From Crocinitomicaceae bacterium (GTDB taxonomy: Bacteria; Bacteroidota; Bacteroidia; Flavobacteriales_D; Crocinitomicaceae), in contig JADJYC010000016.1 in assembly GCA_016719925.1 (NCBI GenBank), positions 1-64,000 on the forward strand: a stretch of 64,000 nucleotides of DNA. The letters are read 5' to 3'. The notes under the pieces are model-generated. The model searched no databases and was not told where the DNA came from. It saw nothing but the letters and a program-made list of their open reading frames with translations. Positions 39,250 through 46,728 of the stretch are shown one piece after another. The first letter of the stretch is position 1. Each line of letters opens with the position of its first letter. The position numbers and the translations under genes were made by a program.

Positions 39250-39698
39250 AAAATATTCAGATAAAAATAACTAGTCTCTTTGCCATTGTAATGATGTTTT
39301 CTTCATGCGCAAAAGATGAAGGGCCATTTGTAAAAATTATTCCGCCGGTGAATGACACTGTTCCGGATGTGCAAGATTCTATTCCCGCACCAACAGAGTA
39401 TGGTTATACCATCAGTTTTTGGACAGATGTTAAACCCATTTTCACAGGTAATTGCGTTATGATGTGCCATAATATGGAACATCCAAAATTAGATCTTAGA
39501 CCTACGGTAGCGTATGATCAAATATTAACTGACGGCAGCAGCGCACCTTATGTAATTCCATTGGCGCCAGCAACATCAAATCTCTATTTACATCTTACAG
39601 GAGAATACGAATTGATGCCACAAGGTGGTCCAAAACTATCACAGGGGAAAATAGATACTGTTTATACATGGATTGCGCAAGGCGCATTTGATAATTAA
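39246..39698 (+). CDS. Lipoprotein with a CX3CH heme-like motif
   Basis: 150 residues: lipoprotein signal with Cys at FSSCAKDEG, a Pro/Asp-rich linker, then a small domain FWTDVKPIFTGNCVMMCHNM. The motif is C-V-M-M-C-H, so CX3CH in place of CX2CH; the codons (TGC GTT ATG ATG TGC CAT) are clear and in frame, so a single-base error cannot explain it. LMPQGGPKLS offers a Met ligand and the C-terminus TVYTWIAQGAFDN matches the downstream paralogue. It is probably an outer-membrane-anchored cytochrome c-like protein, if the variant site takes heme. Confidence 0.75.
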   Translation: MKNIQIKITSLFAIVMMFSSCAKDEGPFVKIIPPVNDTVPDVQDSIPAPTEYGYTISFWTDVKPIFTGNCVMMCHNMEHPKLDLRPTVAYDQILTDGSSAPYVIPLAPATSNLYLHLTGEYELMPQGGPKLSQGKIDTVYTWIAQGAFDN

Positions 39699-39703
39699 TA
39701 CTT

Positions 39704-40108
39704 ATGAAAAGAAATAGCAATTATCGTCTGATATTTTTACTGGGATTAACTCTGTTCAGCATCTCATGCAATAAAGACGAAGGACCGTTTTATGCGGATC
39801 TGGTCAATCCGGTGGATACTGTTGAAGTAAGTTTTTCTGGTGATATACAGCCCATATTCAATACATATTGTACTGCTTGTCATAATGAATCGCATGCAAA
39901 GTTGAATCTCATCTCATGCTGTTCATATGAACAGCTTTGGGAAGCAGGTTTCAGCGCGCCTTACATTGACACGATGAATATTGAATCAGGGAATCTTTAT
40001 AAACACATCACCGGCTCACTGTCAGCTATGCCGCCATCAGGGTTGATGCCCGAATATGAAATCAATAAAATATATCAATGGATTGCCCAAGGAGCAGAAA
40101 ATAATTAG
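39704..40108 (+). CDS. Cytochrome c-like lipoprotein, paralogue of the preceding gene
   Basis: 134 residues with lipoprotein signal (LFSISCNKDEGPF) and a normal heme site CTACH in GDIQPIFNTYCTACHNESHA. An extra CysCys (LISCCSYEQ) follows. The axial Met is probably in AMPPSGLMPEYE, and the end INKIYQWIAQGAENN matches the upstream copy. Five bp separate the two genes. The pair looks like a tandem duplication that then diverged at the heme site. Confidence 0.82.
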   Translation: MKRNSNYRLIFLLGLTLFSISCNKDEGPFYADLVNPVDTVEVSFSGDIQPIFNTYCTACHNESHAKLNLISCCSYEQLWEAGFSAPYIDTMNIESGNLYKHITGSLSAMPPSGLMPEYEINKIYQWIAQGAENN

Positions 40109-40132
40109 TAAATGAATCAAAATAAAAAGAAA

Positions 40133-40540
40133 ATGAACTCAACAAAAAAAATCTACTACAGCGCTATAATGTTTATAATATCAATTTTTATTGTCACAAG
40201 TTGTGCAAAAGAAAAACCTGTCAATGATACAACTGATCCCGTGATTACCTATCTAACCACGCTGGAATCATTATATGGTACCAGTCAAAAAGTGGTCATT
40301 GATTTCAAAGCGAATGATGAGACAAAATTAAAATCAGTGGAATTGACCGTAATGAATACTACCATTGATTCAATTTATCTGCATAGAATGGATATAACTG
40401 ATGCCAAAGAATTTTTTGTAAAAGATTCCATAGTTACCAATCTGACAACAACGATGGCCAATTTTACTGTTGCTGTTGAAGTCATTGATTCAGCCGGGAA
40501 TATTGTCTCGTCAAGTAAAGGATTTCACGTGATGGATTAA
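40133..40540 (+). CDS. Lipoprotein with an immunoglobulin-like domain, unknown function
   Basis: 135 residues from the ATG at 40133 (an ATG at 40112 is possible). Lipoprotein signal IISIFIVTSCAKEK, then a beta-rich domain: DPVITYLTTLE, VVIDFKANDETKLKSVELTV and NFTVAVEVIDSAGNIVSSSK, the pattern of Ig-like or DUF4625-like domains. Last gene of the cytochrome/barrel operon. It may be a surface accessory protein. Confidence 0.7.
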   Translation: MNSTKKIYYSAIMFIISIFIVTSCAKEKPVNDTTDPVITYLTTLESLYGTSQKVVIDFKANDETKLKSVELTVMNTTIDSIYLHRMDITDAKEFFVKDSIVTNLTTTMANFTVAVEVIDSAGNIVSSSKGFHVMD

Positions 40541-40571
40541 CCAATTATAATGAATAAACTCAATATATTCT

Positions 40572-40705
40572 AACTCCCAGTCACCTGTCCCCCCTGTGAA
40601 TCCCGGATGATTTGAATTGTGTTTTCTTATTCTTTCTTGCAGCTCATCACCCGTTGATCCGATATAAAATTTGTTTTTGCTTTTTGAAAAAGAATGTATG
40701 TTCTG
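40572..40705 (-). pseudogene. Truncated duplicate of the GIY-YIG gene
   Basis: About 130 bp that match the 5' part of the intact GIY-YIG gene (40969-41100) nearly base for base, with a few differences in the T/A runs. It lacks the 3' half and abuts the lipoprotein gene. It belongs to the partial duplication that also copied the terminator (40731) and tRNA segment (40771); the offset is 390-397 bp. Confidence 0.85.
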
Positions 40706-40730
40706 TACATCAAATAAAAATTTGGGGCAA

Positions 40731-40765
40731 AAAAAAACGAGATGGTTTTATCATCTCGTTTTTTA
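40731..40765. terminator. Terminator hairpin, left copy
   Basis: AACGAGATG-GTTTTAT-CATCTCGTT with A and T runs on either side. It duplicates the terminator after the tRNA (41121-41155). Confidence 0.8.
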
Positions 40766-40770
40766 TTTGT

Positions 40771-40864
40771 TGGTGGGAATTGAGGGATTCCCTGTCTGCG
40801 TGACGCAGTCAGGCAGGGAACCCCCGACCCTCCCGACATTAAGTCGGGATGCTCTGAACCAGCT
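40771..40864 (-). pseudogene. tRNA-Val remnant carrying two palindromic inserts
   Basis: Minus strand: starts within the D-arm (AGCTGGTTCAGAGCAT), has a CCCGAC...GTCGGG palindrome in place of the anticodon arm, then GAGGGTCGGGGGTTC, a 29-bp hairpin (CCTG-T-CTGCGT core) inserted in the T-arm, and a complete 3' end AATTCCCACCA. It has no 5' acceptor strand, so it cannot be a tRNA. Its 3' acceptor half (AATTCCC) would pair perfectly with the 5' GGGAATT of the intact tRNA, whose own 3' half does not. Confidence 0.8.
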
Positions 40865-41105
40865 CCGCAGAGACTAATTTTTCAATCATCTTCCTGGATT
40901 TCCATTTCTTGATTTGTGATTCTCTTTGACGGGCGTCTTGAACGGATTCAAAAACCTCAGAGTATACCAACTCCCAGTCACCTGTCCCCCCTGTGAATCC
41001 CGGATGATTTGAATTGTGTTTTCTTATTCTTTCTTGCAGCTCATCACCCGTTGATCCGATATAAAATTTGTTTTGCTTTTGAAAAAGAATGTAAGTTATG
41101 TACAT
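40839..41105 (-). CDS. Small GIY-YIG nuclease-domain protein
   Basis: 88 residues, a single GIY-YIG domain: the first motif is YITYILFQ...KFYIGSTGD (ILF-YIG variant of GIY...YIG), then Arg in LQERIRKHNSNH, and Glu in ARQRESQIKKWKSRKMIEKL. The last ten residues (SAELVQSIPT) and stop are encoded by the D-arm and palindrome of a tRNA remnant, so the natural end was probably a few residues earlier. The gene starts 56 bp after the mature tRNA-Val 3' end, behind a terminator. Small single-domain GIY-YIG proteins are common in Bacteroidota; their role is not known. Confidence 0.8.
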   Translation of the reverse strand: MYITYILFQKQNKFYIGSTGDELQERIRKHNSNHPGFTGGTGDWELVYSEVFESVQDARQRESQIKKWKSRKMIEKLVSAELVQSIPT

Positions 41106-41120
41106 GAAATAAAAATTTTA

Positions 41121-41155
41121 AAAAAAACGAGATGGTTTTATCATCTCGTTTTTTA
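41121..41155. terminator. Terminator after tRNA-Val
   Basis: AACGAGATG / CATCTCGTT stem with a 7-base loop and T runs in both directions, 6 bp after the tRNA CCA end on the minus strand and just before the GIY-YIG start. Confidence 0.85.
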
Positions 41156-41160
41156 TTAGT

Positions 41161-41238
41161 TGGTGGGAGTTGAGGGATTCGAACCCCCGACCCTCTGCTT
41201 GTAAGGCAGATGCTCTGAACCAGCTGAGCTAAATTCCC
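41161..41238 (-). tRNA. tRNA-Val (anticodon UAC)
   Basis: 78 nt including an encoded CCA. D-arm GCTCAGCTGGTTCAGAGC; anticodon arm TCTGC-CTTACAA-GCAGA, anticodon TAC; variable loop GGGTC; T-arm GGGGG-TTCGAAT-CCCTC. Acceptor strands are GGGAATT and AACTCCC: six pairs plus one A5-C68 mismatch. The left remnant (40771-40864) has AATTCCC in that place, which would pair fully. The tRNA is preceded on its own strand by eight tandem partial copies of its 5' half. Confidence 0.93.
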
Positions 41239-41885
41239 AATACGTTTTATTTTCGTTCAACCATTCCGACCCTCCCGACTTTTAGTCGGGATGCTCTGAA
41301 CCAGCTGAGCTAAATTCCCAATACGTTTTATTTTTGTTCAACCATTCCGACCCTCCCGACTTTTAGTCGGGATGCTCTGAACCAGCTGAGCTAAATTCCC
41401 AATACGTTTTATTTTTGTTCAACCATTCCGACCCTCCCGACTTTTAGTCGGGATGCTCTGAACCAGCTGAGCTAAATTCCCAATACGTTTTATTTTTGTT
41501 CAACCATTCCGACCCTCCCGACTTTTTGTCGGGATGCTCTGAACCAGCTGAGCTAAATTCCCAATACGTTTTATTTTCGTTCAACCATTCCGACCCTCCC
41601 GACTTTTTGTCGGGATGCTCTGAACCAGCTGAGCTAAATTCCCAATACGTTTTATTTTCGTTCAACCATTCCGACCCTCCCGACTTTTGTCGGGATGCTC
41701 TGAACCAGCTGAGCTAAATTCTCAATACGTTTTATTTTTGTTCAACCTTTCAGACCCTCCCGACTTTTAGTCGGGATGCTCTGAACCAGCTGAGCTAAAT
41801 TCCCAATACGTTTTATTTTCGTTCAACCATTCCGACCCTCCCGACTTTTAGTCGGGATGCTCTGAACAAGCTGAGCTAAATTCCC
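41239..41885 (-). repeat. Eight 81-bp tandem repeats made of tRNA-Val 5' half plus palindrome
   Basis: Copies (plus coordinates): 41239-41319, 41320-41400, 41401-41481, 41482-41562, 41563-41643, 41644-41723, 41724-41804, 41805-41885. Read on the minus strand each has the tRNA 5' half from GGGAATTTAGCTC through GGTTCAGAGCAT, then TCCCGAC-loop-GTCGGGA in place of the anticodon arm, then GAGGGTCGG (homologous to the variable loop/T-arm start), then a non-tRNA spacer ending AAAACGTATT. No copy has a T-arm or 3' acceptor strand. Loop sequence (TAAAA, AAAAA or AAAA) and one spacer base (C or T) vary between copies, so they are not exact. Peptides read from the repeats are not genes. Confidence 0.95.
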
Positions 41886-41901
41886 ACTCGTTTGTGGGGT
41901 G

Positions 41902-41932
41902 CAAATATAAGGAGCTTTTTAATTTCAGCAAA
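41902..41932 (-). promoter_or_regulatory. Consensus Bacteroidota promoter for the tRNA repeat array
   Basis: On the minus strand TTTG (41932-41929), 19 bp, then TATATTTG (41909-41902), a perfect match to the Bacteroidota -33 TTTG / -7 TAnnTTTG consensus. Transcription should begin near 41895, about ten bases before the first tRNA 5' half. The repeat spacers do not contain such a -7 box. Confidence 0.75.
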
Positions 41933-42057
41933 AAAATACACGAAAATCTTCAAAATAGATGAATTGTGCCTTAGCGCTTTAATTACAAGGCTTTAACCAA
42001 TGAGGCCAGGGAATCTGCTGCGGTTTTTTTAAAAAATCAAAGCAAAATAAAGGCCGA

Positions 42058-43182
42058 TTATCCCTGAAAGAAATCCTTCATTTTTTTGAAAAACCCCTGC
42101 TCCTTCGATTCTGGTTTTGGAATAAAATTCTCTGACTTACCTAATTTTTCCAATATGGCTTTTTCTTCGCCGCTGACTTTTTTGGGTGTCCAGACATTAA
42201 TATGTACAAACAAATCTCCATTACCATAACCATTTAAGTTTGGCAAACCTTTGCCCCGCAAGCGAAGCATTTTTCCGCTTTGCGTGCCGGGCTCCACTTT
42301 TATTTTTGCCTTGCCTTCAATCAGCGGAACCTCAATATTATTTCCAAGAACAGCATCCGTAATTGAGATATATGCTTCTACGTGCAAATTTTCTCCGTCG
42401 CGCTGCAGGTGTTCATGTTTTTCTTCTTCAATTACAACCAGCAAATCACCCGGATATCCTCCAAACGGACCGGCATTTCCCTGCCCGCTTACCTTTAACT
42501 GCATGCCTTCACCAACACCTGCCGGAATATTTACCTCAACCACTTCTTCCTGTCTTTTTAAACCTTGCGCGTCTGCGCCTGCCGGTTTTTTATCAATTAT
42601 TTTTCCCGTTCCGTGACAGGTATGACAGGTTGATTGCGTTTGCATAGCACCCAGCATGGTTTGCGTTACACGTAAAATTCTGCCCTGCCCGTTGCAAGTA
42701 GAACACGTATTAAACGTTACTCCTTCAGCATTTACCAGCTTATTTACTTTCAGTTTTTTCTTGACACCGGTAGCAATTTCTTTCAGATTCAGTTTGATTT
42801 TTATTCTCAGATCTGAACCTCTCGTCATTCTCTGTCCTCCTCCGTTTCCGCCAAATCCTCTTCCGCCAAATGAACTTCCAAAAATATCTCCAAACTGATC
42901 AAAAATATCTTCCATGTTCATTCCACCGCCATACCCTGCACCACCTGAGGCACCGCCAACTCCCTGATGTCCGAATCGGTCATAGCGCGCACGTTTGTCT
43001 GCGTCACTTAAAACTTCATATGCTTCAGCAGCCTCTTTGAATTTTTCTTCTGCAGATTTATCATTTGGATTTTTGTCCGGGTGAAATTTCAATGCAATCT
43101 TTCTGTAGGCTTTTTTTATTTCCTGCTCATCCGCTGATTTGGAAACACCCAGCACATCATAATAATCTCTTTTCTGACTCAT
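42058..43182 (-). CDS. dnaJ: Chaperone DnaJ with a reduced zinc-binding region
   Basis: 374 residues: J-domain with HPD (ALKFHPDKNPN, about residue 34), Gly/Phe-rich linker (GGASGGAGYGGGMN), zinc region, and the two C-terminal substrate-binding beta-domains (NIPAGVGEGMQLKVSGQGNA, LRLRGKGLPNL). It activates DnaK's ATPase. Only two CxxCxGxG motifs remain, CSTCNGQG and CHTCHGTG; the expected first and fourth, before and after them, are replaced by NKLVNAEGVT and KKPAGADAQG. So zinc centre I is gone while centre II stays. The gene follows grpE by 22 bp. Confidence 0.95.
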   Translation of the reverse strand: MSQKRDYYDVLGVSKSADEQEIKKAYRKIALKFHPDKNPNDKSAEEKFKEAAEAYEVLSDADKRARYDRFGHQGVGGASGGAGYGGGMNMEDIFDQFGDIFGSSFGGRGFGGNGGGQRMTRGSDLRIKIKLNLKEIATGVKKKLKVNKLVNAEGVTFNTCSTCNGQGRILRVTQTMLGAMQTQSTCHTCHGTGKIIDKKPAGADAQGLKRQEEVVEVNIPAGVGEGMQLKVSGQGNAGPFGGYPGDLLVVIEEEKHEHLQRDGENLHVEAYISITDAVLGNNIEVPLIEGKAKIKVEPGTQSGKMLRLRGKGLPNLNGYGNGDLFVHINVWTPKKVSGEEKAILEKLGKSENFIPKPESKEQGFFKKMKDFFQG

Positions 43183-43204
43183 GTCTTCTGAAAATTTCTG
43201 CTAA

Positions 43205-43774
43205 TTATTGTCCTACAATTACTTTGGCAAAACGTAAGGTTTTTCCGTGCAGGTTATATCCGCGTTCAACAACATCTATCACTTTCCCTTTCTGACTTGC
43301 ATCAGTAACCGGAACATTGGTGATTGCTTCATGTTTATCTGCATCAAATTGTTCTCCTTTTGATTCAACAGCAACCAATCCTTTTCCGGTAAGAATAGTA
43401 ATCAGTTTATGCTGAATCAATTTGAAGCCTTCTTTCAACGCATTGATATCTTCTACTTTTTCATTATTCGCAATCGCTCTTTCAAAATCATCCAGCACTA
43501 CCAGAATATCCTTCAGCACATCAGCACTGGCAGAATTAATCACATCCACTTTTTCTTTCATGGTGCGTTTTCTGAAATTATCAAAATCAGAATACAATCT
43601 CAGGTATTTATCATTGAGTTCTGCTATTTTTTTATCTGCAGATTCTTCTGTGTTTTGTTCTGTTTGATTTTCTTCTGTTCTATTTTCAGAATCATTGACA
43701 GTTTGATTTTCATCAACCGGTTTTATATCTTCTTCTTTATTTTCTTTTGCAGACATTTTAAATCTTTTTTTCAT
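43205..43774 (-). CDS. grpE: Nucleotide exchange factor GrpE
   Basis: 189 residues; the ATG at 43756 (MSAKENKEED) is an equally good start. Acidic disordered N-terminus, long coiled coil (ADKKIAELNDKYLRLYSDFD, NFRKRTMKEKVD), then the beta-wing with the family end block RGYNLHGKTLRFAKVIVGQ. It releases ADP from DnaK. Upstream of dnaJ in one operon. Confidence 0.95.
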   Translation of the reverse strand: MKKRFKMSAKENKEEDIKPVDENQTVNDSENRTEENQTEQNTEESADKKIAELNDKYLRLYSDFDNFRKRTMKEKVDVINSASADVLKDILVVLDDFERAIANNEKVEDINALKEGFKLIQHKLITILTGKGLVAVESKGEQFDADKHEAITNVPVTDASQKGKVIDVVERGYNLHGKTLRFAKVIVGQ

Positions 43775-43883
43775 TTTGTGTCAAATACACTGCCAATGCC
43801 CTGTTTTGGACAATGTGTCACGCAAATTTACAGGTAAAATACGGGGTGGGCTGTAAAACTGGCAAAGTTTCACATCAAATATG

Positions 43884-45506
43884 TCATTTGGGCATTGTAC
43901 TGGTGCGGATACCCAGTGATTTAAAATAATGAACAACAGCAAAAACCAGCATAATAAGAGCAACAAACAAGGAAATGCGACCCGTTACATCACCATATTT
44001 CACAAAAAAAGTAAATTCTGAATTTCTGTTGATGGATGCTCTGATTGCACCTCCACGATTGCAACCGATTTCAGAAATAATTTCTCCCTTTTGATTAATA
44101 AAACAAGATACACCTGTATTGGCAGAACGGGCTACACTTCTGCGGCATTCAATTGCTCTTATCTGAGAAAACATGCGGTGCTGTTTATACCCCGGAGTAT
44201 CCTGCCACCAGCCGTCATTGGTAATTACAGTAATAATTTCTGCGCCTTTTCTGATATAATAACTGACGTACTCACCATATACCGATTCATAGCAAATAAC
44301 CGGAGCAAACTTAACGCCGCTGGCTTCAAAAATTTCAGGCTCTTCACCTGTACCTAATATGCCGGATGTTCCTCCCAGCTCCACAGAATATTTTTTGAGA
44401 AATGGAAACATGCCTACAAAAGGTAATTTCTCAGATCCCAAAACAAGTTTTGATTTGTGGTAAAACTGGATTGGTTTTGGAGAATCAAGCAAAAGTGCAG
44501 TATTATAATCTTCATACCAGAAATTACCAAATGGTCTTGAGGCCGCAGAATTTTCTTCTCTGAAAAAAAGTTGCGTAGTAGCTCCTATCAGTACAGGCAC
44601 ATTGTGTTTTACTTTCTGAAAAGACTCCACAAAAAGCAATGGTTTGAGTGTATCCCTGTCCAGCATTTTTTCATCCATGCCAATATTTATTGCTGTTTCA
44701 GGGCAAACAACCAGATCAACATTTTCATCTGTCAGCGGATCAGCAAACCTGAACATCTTTGTCAGCTGCATTTCCCACGGAGTATAATATTTTTCAAAAT
44801 GCGCTTCAATATTTGGTTGGGCAACCACAATATCTACCGGATCATTTTTTTCTTCATAGGTATAGAAAATGGTGAGTGAACTGATTACCGGAATAATAAT
44901 TCCCAGACCCAGAAATAAAAAAACGGGAGTTTGAATTTTCAGATTTTCTTTTCTGATACGCAGATTTCTGATGATGATATATCCAAGGATATTTATAAAA
45001 ATAATCCAGAGTGAACCACCAGTTACTCCACTGAATTCATACCATTGAATCAACTGAATCTGATTTCCGAGAATATGTCCCAGATTCAGCCATGGCCAGG
45101 ATAACTCCCAGTAAAAATGAAGGTATTCAAATGACAACCAGAAAACCAGAATAGCAAGCAGTCCTTTGTTTTCTCCAAGTCTGCGCATGATAAAAGCGGC
45201 AAAGAAAAAAGGCAAAGTCATCAGCAGCGAATTAGCAAAAACTGCCATGTAAACACCTTCAGCAGATGCGTAATAAATCCACCACGTAGTAACGGTATTA
45301 TAAATCAGAAAATAGAGATAGTTGAGCAGGAACCGGATCCAGAATCGTCCTTTACCAAACTTATTCAACTGAACATTGATCAGCATCAATGGAATAAAGG
45401 CTATGAATGCCAGCGGAAACAAGCTTCCTGTAAACGGGAAACTTAATCCAAGCATCAATCCGCCAAGTATTGCCAGTAAAAACAAAACGGGAAGTCTGAT
45501 TTCCAT
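43884..45506 (-). CDS. lnt: Apolipoprotein N-acyltransferase
   Basis: About 540 residues from the ATG at 45506 (MEIRLPVLFLL), which starts directly at the first membrane helix; an in-frame ATG at 45554 adds 16 residues. Eight or so hydrophobic segments come first, then a nitrilase-type periplasmic domain with the catalytic triad: Glu in VCPETAI, Lys in YHKSKLVLGSEKLPF, Cys in PVICYESVYG. It adds the third acyl chain to lipoproteins in the inner membrane; the many lipoproteins in this window are its kind of substrate. It ends with a C-terminal membrane helix. Confidence 0.93.
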   Translation of the reverse strand: MEIRLPVLFLLAILGGLMLGLSFPFTGSLFPLAFIAFIPLMLINVQLNKFGKGRFWIRFLLNYLYFLIYNTVTTWWIYYASAEGVYMAVFANSLLMTLPFFFAAFIMRRLGENKGLLAILVFWLSFEYLHFYWELSWPWLNLGHILGNQIQLIQWYEFSGVTGGSLWIIFINILGYIIIRNLRIRKENLKIQTPVFLFLGLGIIIPVISSLTIFYTYEEKNDPVDIVVAQPNIEAHFEKYYTPWEMQLTKMFRFADPLTDENVDLVVCPETAINIGMDEKMLDRDTLKPLLFVESFQKVKHNVPVLIGATTQLFFREENSAASRPFGNFWYEDYNTALLLDSPKPIQFYHKSKLVLGSEKLPFVGMFPFLKKYSVELGGTSGILGTGEEPEIFEASGVKFAPVICYESVYGEYVSYYIRKGAEIITVITNDGWWQDTPGYKQHRMFSQIRAIECRRSVARSANTGVSCFINQKGEIISEIGCNRGGAIRASINRNSEFTFFVKYGDVTGRISLFVALIMLVFAVVHYFKSLGIRTSTMPK

Positions 45507-45615
45507 AACAGCAAAAATACACTTATTCATAAATTCCTGTGTATAAAGCTCCATGTAAAAGCTAAAAGATCAGGCTTTTTAGATTTATATTTGATTGACA
45601 ATAATTTAATCTGAC

Positions 45616-46728
45616 ATGCCTAAATCAAAGAGACTGCATTTTAAGGATATTGATGCCATGCGTTTTTTTGCGTTTCTGCCGGTTTATGTCTATACCATTC
45701 TTTTTTTAACCCGCACTGAAAATGAAGGATTTCATCATGAGCTAACCATGATATTCAGTTTTATTAAAACATCAAGTCTTGATTTTTTCTTTTTCACTTC
45801 CGCTTTTTTACTCACTTCACTTGGATTAAGAGAGTACAAATACAACCAGAATTTTTATCTGAAAGGATATCTTCTGCGTAAAATTATTCGGCTAGGACCA
45901 TTGATTTTAATTGGTCTTGCATTTGTATTTATTGTGCACCCATGGATTTTGAAAATTCTTAAACTGAATGCAATTAATGCTCCTGCCTCAACTGGTTTTT
46001 TTACTTTTCAGCAATCCTATCTGGATGCCTTTACAAAGGAGCAATTTGTTTACATTGCGGTGATCTGGTCAGCCATGACATTTCTTCTTTTCAGTTTACT
46101 ATGGGGTTTTGTTCTGAAGTTTTTCAAAAAAAGTCTGCCCGGAATTTTTATTGGTTTGATGATTGCCGGATTTGCCATGAGAATTCTTACACATTATCTG
46201 GAACTCTCAATAGATTTTAATATTCTTGCTTTTGGCATTCCAATTGGTTTTGGCGGATTACTTGCTAAATGGGTCAGAGAAGAAAATCCGGTACTGAATA
46301 AAATAAAAACAATACCAAAAAAATACGTTACGCCAATTTATATTACTGGTATCTGCATCATCACCGGCGGATATGTTATCTCTGAAAATTTTATTCTGGT
46401 TGGCCTGATGCCTGCTTTCACCTGCGCTTTTTTTGGATTTCTGATTCTGGACCAGACATTTGGAAAAAATGCTCCGGTAAAATTCAGAAACAACAAAGTT
46501 TTTTCACATCTGGGAAAAATCAGTTATGGACTACTCGTGTATCAGTCAATGGTAAATGTTTTGATTGTAATTGGAATTGATTCGCTGGATTTTGAAATCA
46601 GCTCAGCTTCTGTAAAAATTGCATTTGCACTAGTTGGATTTGTATTCAGCTGGATCATTGCAGATATCAGTTACAATTTCGTTGAAAAACCTTTACACCG
46701 GTTGTCCAGAGAATTTAAAAAGGCTTAA
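45616..46728 (+). CDS. Acyltransferase-3 family membrane protein
   Basis: 370 residues with about ten membrane helices and the acyltransferase-3 (OafA/YrhL-type) pattern: DIDAMRFFAFLPVYVYT at the start, an Arg-rich loop after helix 2 (YLLRKIIRLGPLILIG), and a terminal WIIADISYNFVEKPLHR block. Such enzymes O-acylate sugars of surface polysaccharides or other periplasmic acceptors. The substrate is unknown. Its stop codon overlaps that of the convergent ABC-F gene by four bases. Confidence 0.88.
   Translation: MPKSKRLHFKDIDAMRFFAFLPVYVYTILFLTRTENEGFHHELTMIFSFIKTSSLDFFFFTSAFLLTSLGLREYKYNQNFYLKGYLLRKIIRLGPLILIGLAFVFIVHPWILKILKLNAINAPASTGFFTFQQSYLDAFTKEQFVYIAVIWSAMTFLLFSLLWGFVLKFFKKSLPGIFIGLMIAGFAMRILTHYLELSIDFNILAFGIPIGFGGLLAKWVREENPVLNKIKTIPKKYVTPIYITGICIITGGYVISENFILVGLMPAFTCAFFGFLILDQTFGKNAPVKFRNNKVFSHLGKISYGLLVYQSMVNVLIVIGIDSLDFEISSASVKIAFALVGFVFSWIIADISYNFVEKPLHRLSREFKKA

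Noticed and set aside
41444..41717. Repetitive proteins on both strands (AGSEHPD..SGGSEW and FNHSDPPDFLSGC units)
   Set aside because: They are translations of the 81-bp repeats (27 codons per unit) and have no independent coding signal.
41239..41885. CRISPR array
   Set aside because: The spacers are as conserved as the repeats (one continuous 81-bp unit), the repeat is a tRNA half, and there are no cas genes.
41239..41885. Eight further tRNA genes
   Set aside because: No copy has a T-arm, 3' acceptor strand or normal anticodon arm.
42251..42647. Plus-strand ORFs opposite dnaJ
   Set aside because: They are antisense shadows of the strongly conserved dnaJ frame.
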